Positions 7,252 through 7,741 of a DNA stretch of 7,741 nt are shown here, piece after piece. How positions within the stretch are numbered: the stretch's first letter is position 1; each line of letters starts with the position of its first letter. The DNA comes from an uncultured Bacteroidales bacterium (GTDB lineage: Bacteria; Bacteroidota; Bacteroidia; Bacteroidales; WCHB1-69): positions 1 through 7,741 of the forward strand of contig CALAVA010000227.1 in the NCBI GenBank assembly GCA_937892025.1, given 5' to 3'. Both the position numbers and the translations under genes were made by a program. The notes beneath the pieces are model-generated. The model worked only from the letters and a program-made list of their open reading frames with translations, was not told the origin of the DNA and searched no databases.

Positions 7252-7741
7252 TCAATCATGCAATACTGCTCTCAACACTTCAAGAGATTGTATTTTTGAC
7301 AAATCAATTATATGCAAATTATAAAAATCCAACAAACAATTTAATAAGACATTTCTAATTGGATAAGGGACAAGTTCTGATTGATTGGTTGGGAAAATTG
7401 CCTGATTGAGCAATTTATGCAAATATTCAGACATTTCTTGTTGTAAAGCCTTCGGTTTTAGACAATTTTCAAATGCAGCAGTTTGAACATTAAAAACATA
7501 ATTTTTTTGGTAATTATCTATAGGACAATGCCCTAACTCTCGGCTACAATGAACAAGAAATCGCAAATGAAAATCTGGAGAAAAAGGCTGTTTATAAAAG
7601 TTCTCTAATGTTTCATAAAAAAAGACAAATAATGGTTTGTCTTCTCCTGCATTTTGCAACAATTTGTATAAGACATCATTCAAAAACATACAAACAGCCG
7701 CTTTGGGCAATTGATAATACCCACCTGCCAATGAAGAAGAA
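7252..7741 (-). CDS. recO: DNA repair protein RecO, 3' part (cut by window edge)
   Basis: RecO works in the RecFOR pathway: it binds single-stranded DNA and RecR and helps load RecA at gaps. Only the last 162 residues are here; the frame stays open to the right edge, and about a third of a usual 240-aa RecO, the N-terminal OB-fold, is missing. What remains fits the all-helical C-terminal domain: a helix with FLNDVLYKLL, an LF.FF..L segment, the HLRFLVHCSRELGHCPI helix-turn, a YVFNVQTAAFE strand in the place of the zinc-finger region, and a closing LLDFYNLHI...SLEVLRAVL helix typical of Bacteroidetes RecO ends. The four zinc-binding cysteines known from some RecO proteins are not present. The TTG codon at 7731 is not a real start; the gene begins beyond the window. 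Recognition is by motif pattern only, hence moderate confidence. Confidence 0.78.
   Translation of the reverse strand, partial: SSSLAGGYYQLPKAAVCMFLNDVLYKLLQNAGEDKPLFVFFYETLENFYKQPFSPDFHLRFLVHCSRELGHCPIDNYQKNYVFNVQTAAFENCLKPKALQQEMSEYLHKLLNQAIFPTNQSELVPYPIRNVLLNCLLDFYNLHIIDLSKIQSLEVLRAVLHD

Overview
The window is a 7.7 kb stretch of AT-rich DNA that looks like a Bacteroidota (Bacteroidetes) chromosome. Four things point there: genes with no Shine-Dalgarno sequence before their starts, an exact match to the Bacteroidetes -7 promoter box (TAnnTTTG) before glnA, a periplasmic DPP5-type S9 peptidase, and a RecO C-terminus without zinc-finger cysteines. I cannot name a genus from sequence alone. 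The first 25 bases are not genomic: they are the 3' end of the Illumina TruSeq read-1 adapter. The window therefore starts at an untrimmed contig end, and genomic sequence begins near base 26.

Layout. Bases 26-211 are a leader with no gene I can support. A cytoplasmic M3 oligopeptidase (Dcp/PrlC type) follows on +. Next, also on +, come glutamine synthetase with its own probable promoter, a strong 14-bp hairpin, a LysE-family amino-acid exporter, and a compact rhomboid protease 7 nt behind the exporter. The two genes on the right are on the - strand and converge on the rhomboid: a secreted S9 dipeptidyl peptidase (DPP5-like) and, upstream of it in transcription, the 3' part of recO, which runs off the right edge. 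The two convergent stop codons are only 29 bp apart.

How the genes fit together. Most of the window concerns peptide and amino-acid handling: dipeptide release outside the inner membrane (S9), oligopeptide breakdown in the cytoplasm (M3), ammonia assimilation (GlnA) and possible amino-acid efflux (LysE family). That suits a peptide-using bacterium, but the link is inferred from family function and proximity only. recO and the rhomboid look like ordinary housekeeping neighbours. I found no mobile element, CRISPR array, tRNA, rRNA, phage gene or toxin-antitoxin pair, and nothing that supports a new defence or biosynthetic system. The points most worth checking are the adapter, the variant metal-site loop in the glutamine synthetase, and the hairpin that sits directly before the lysE-type start codon.
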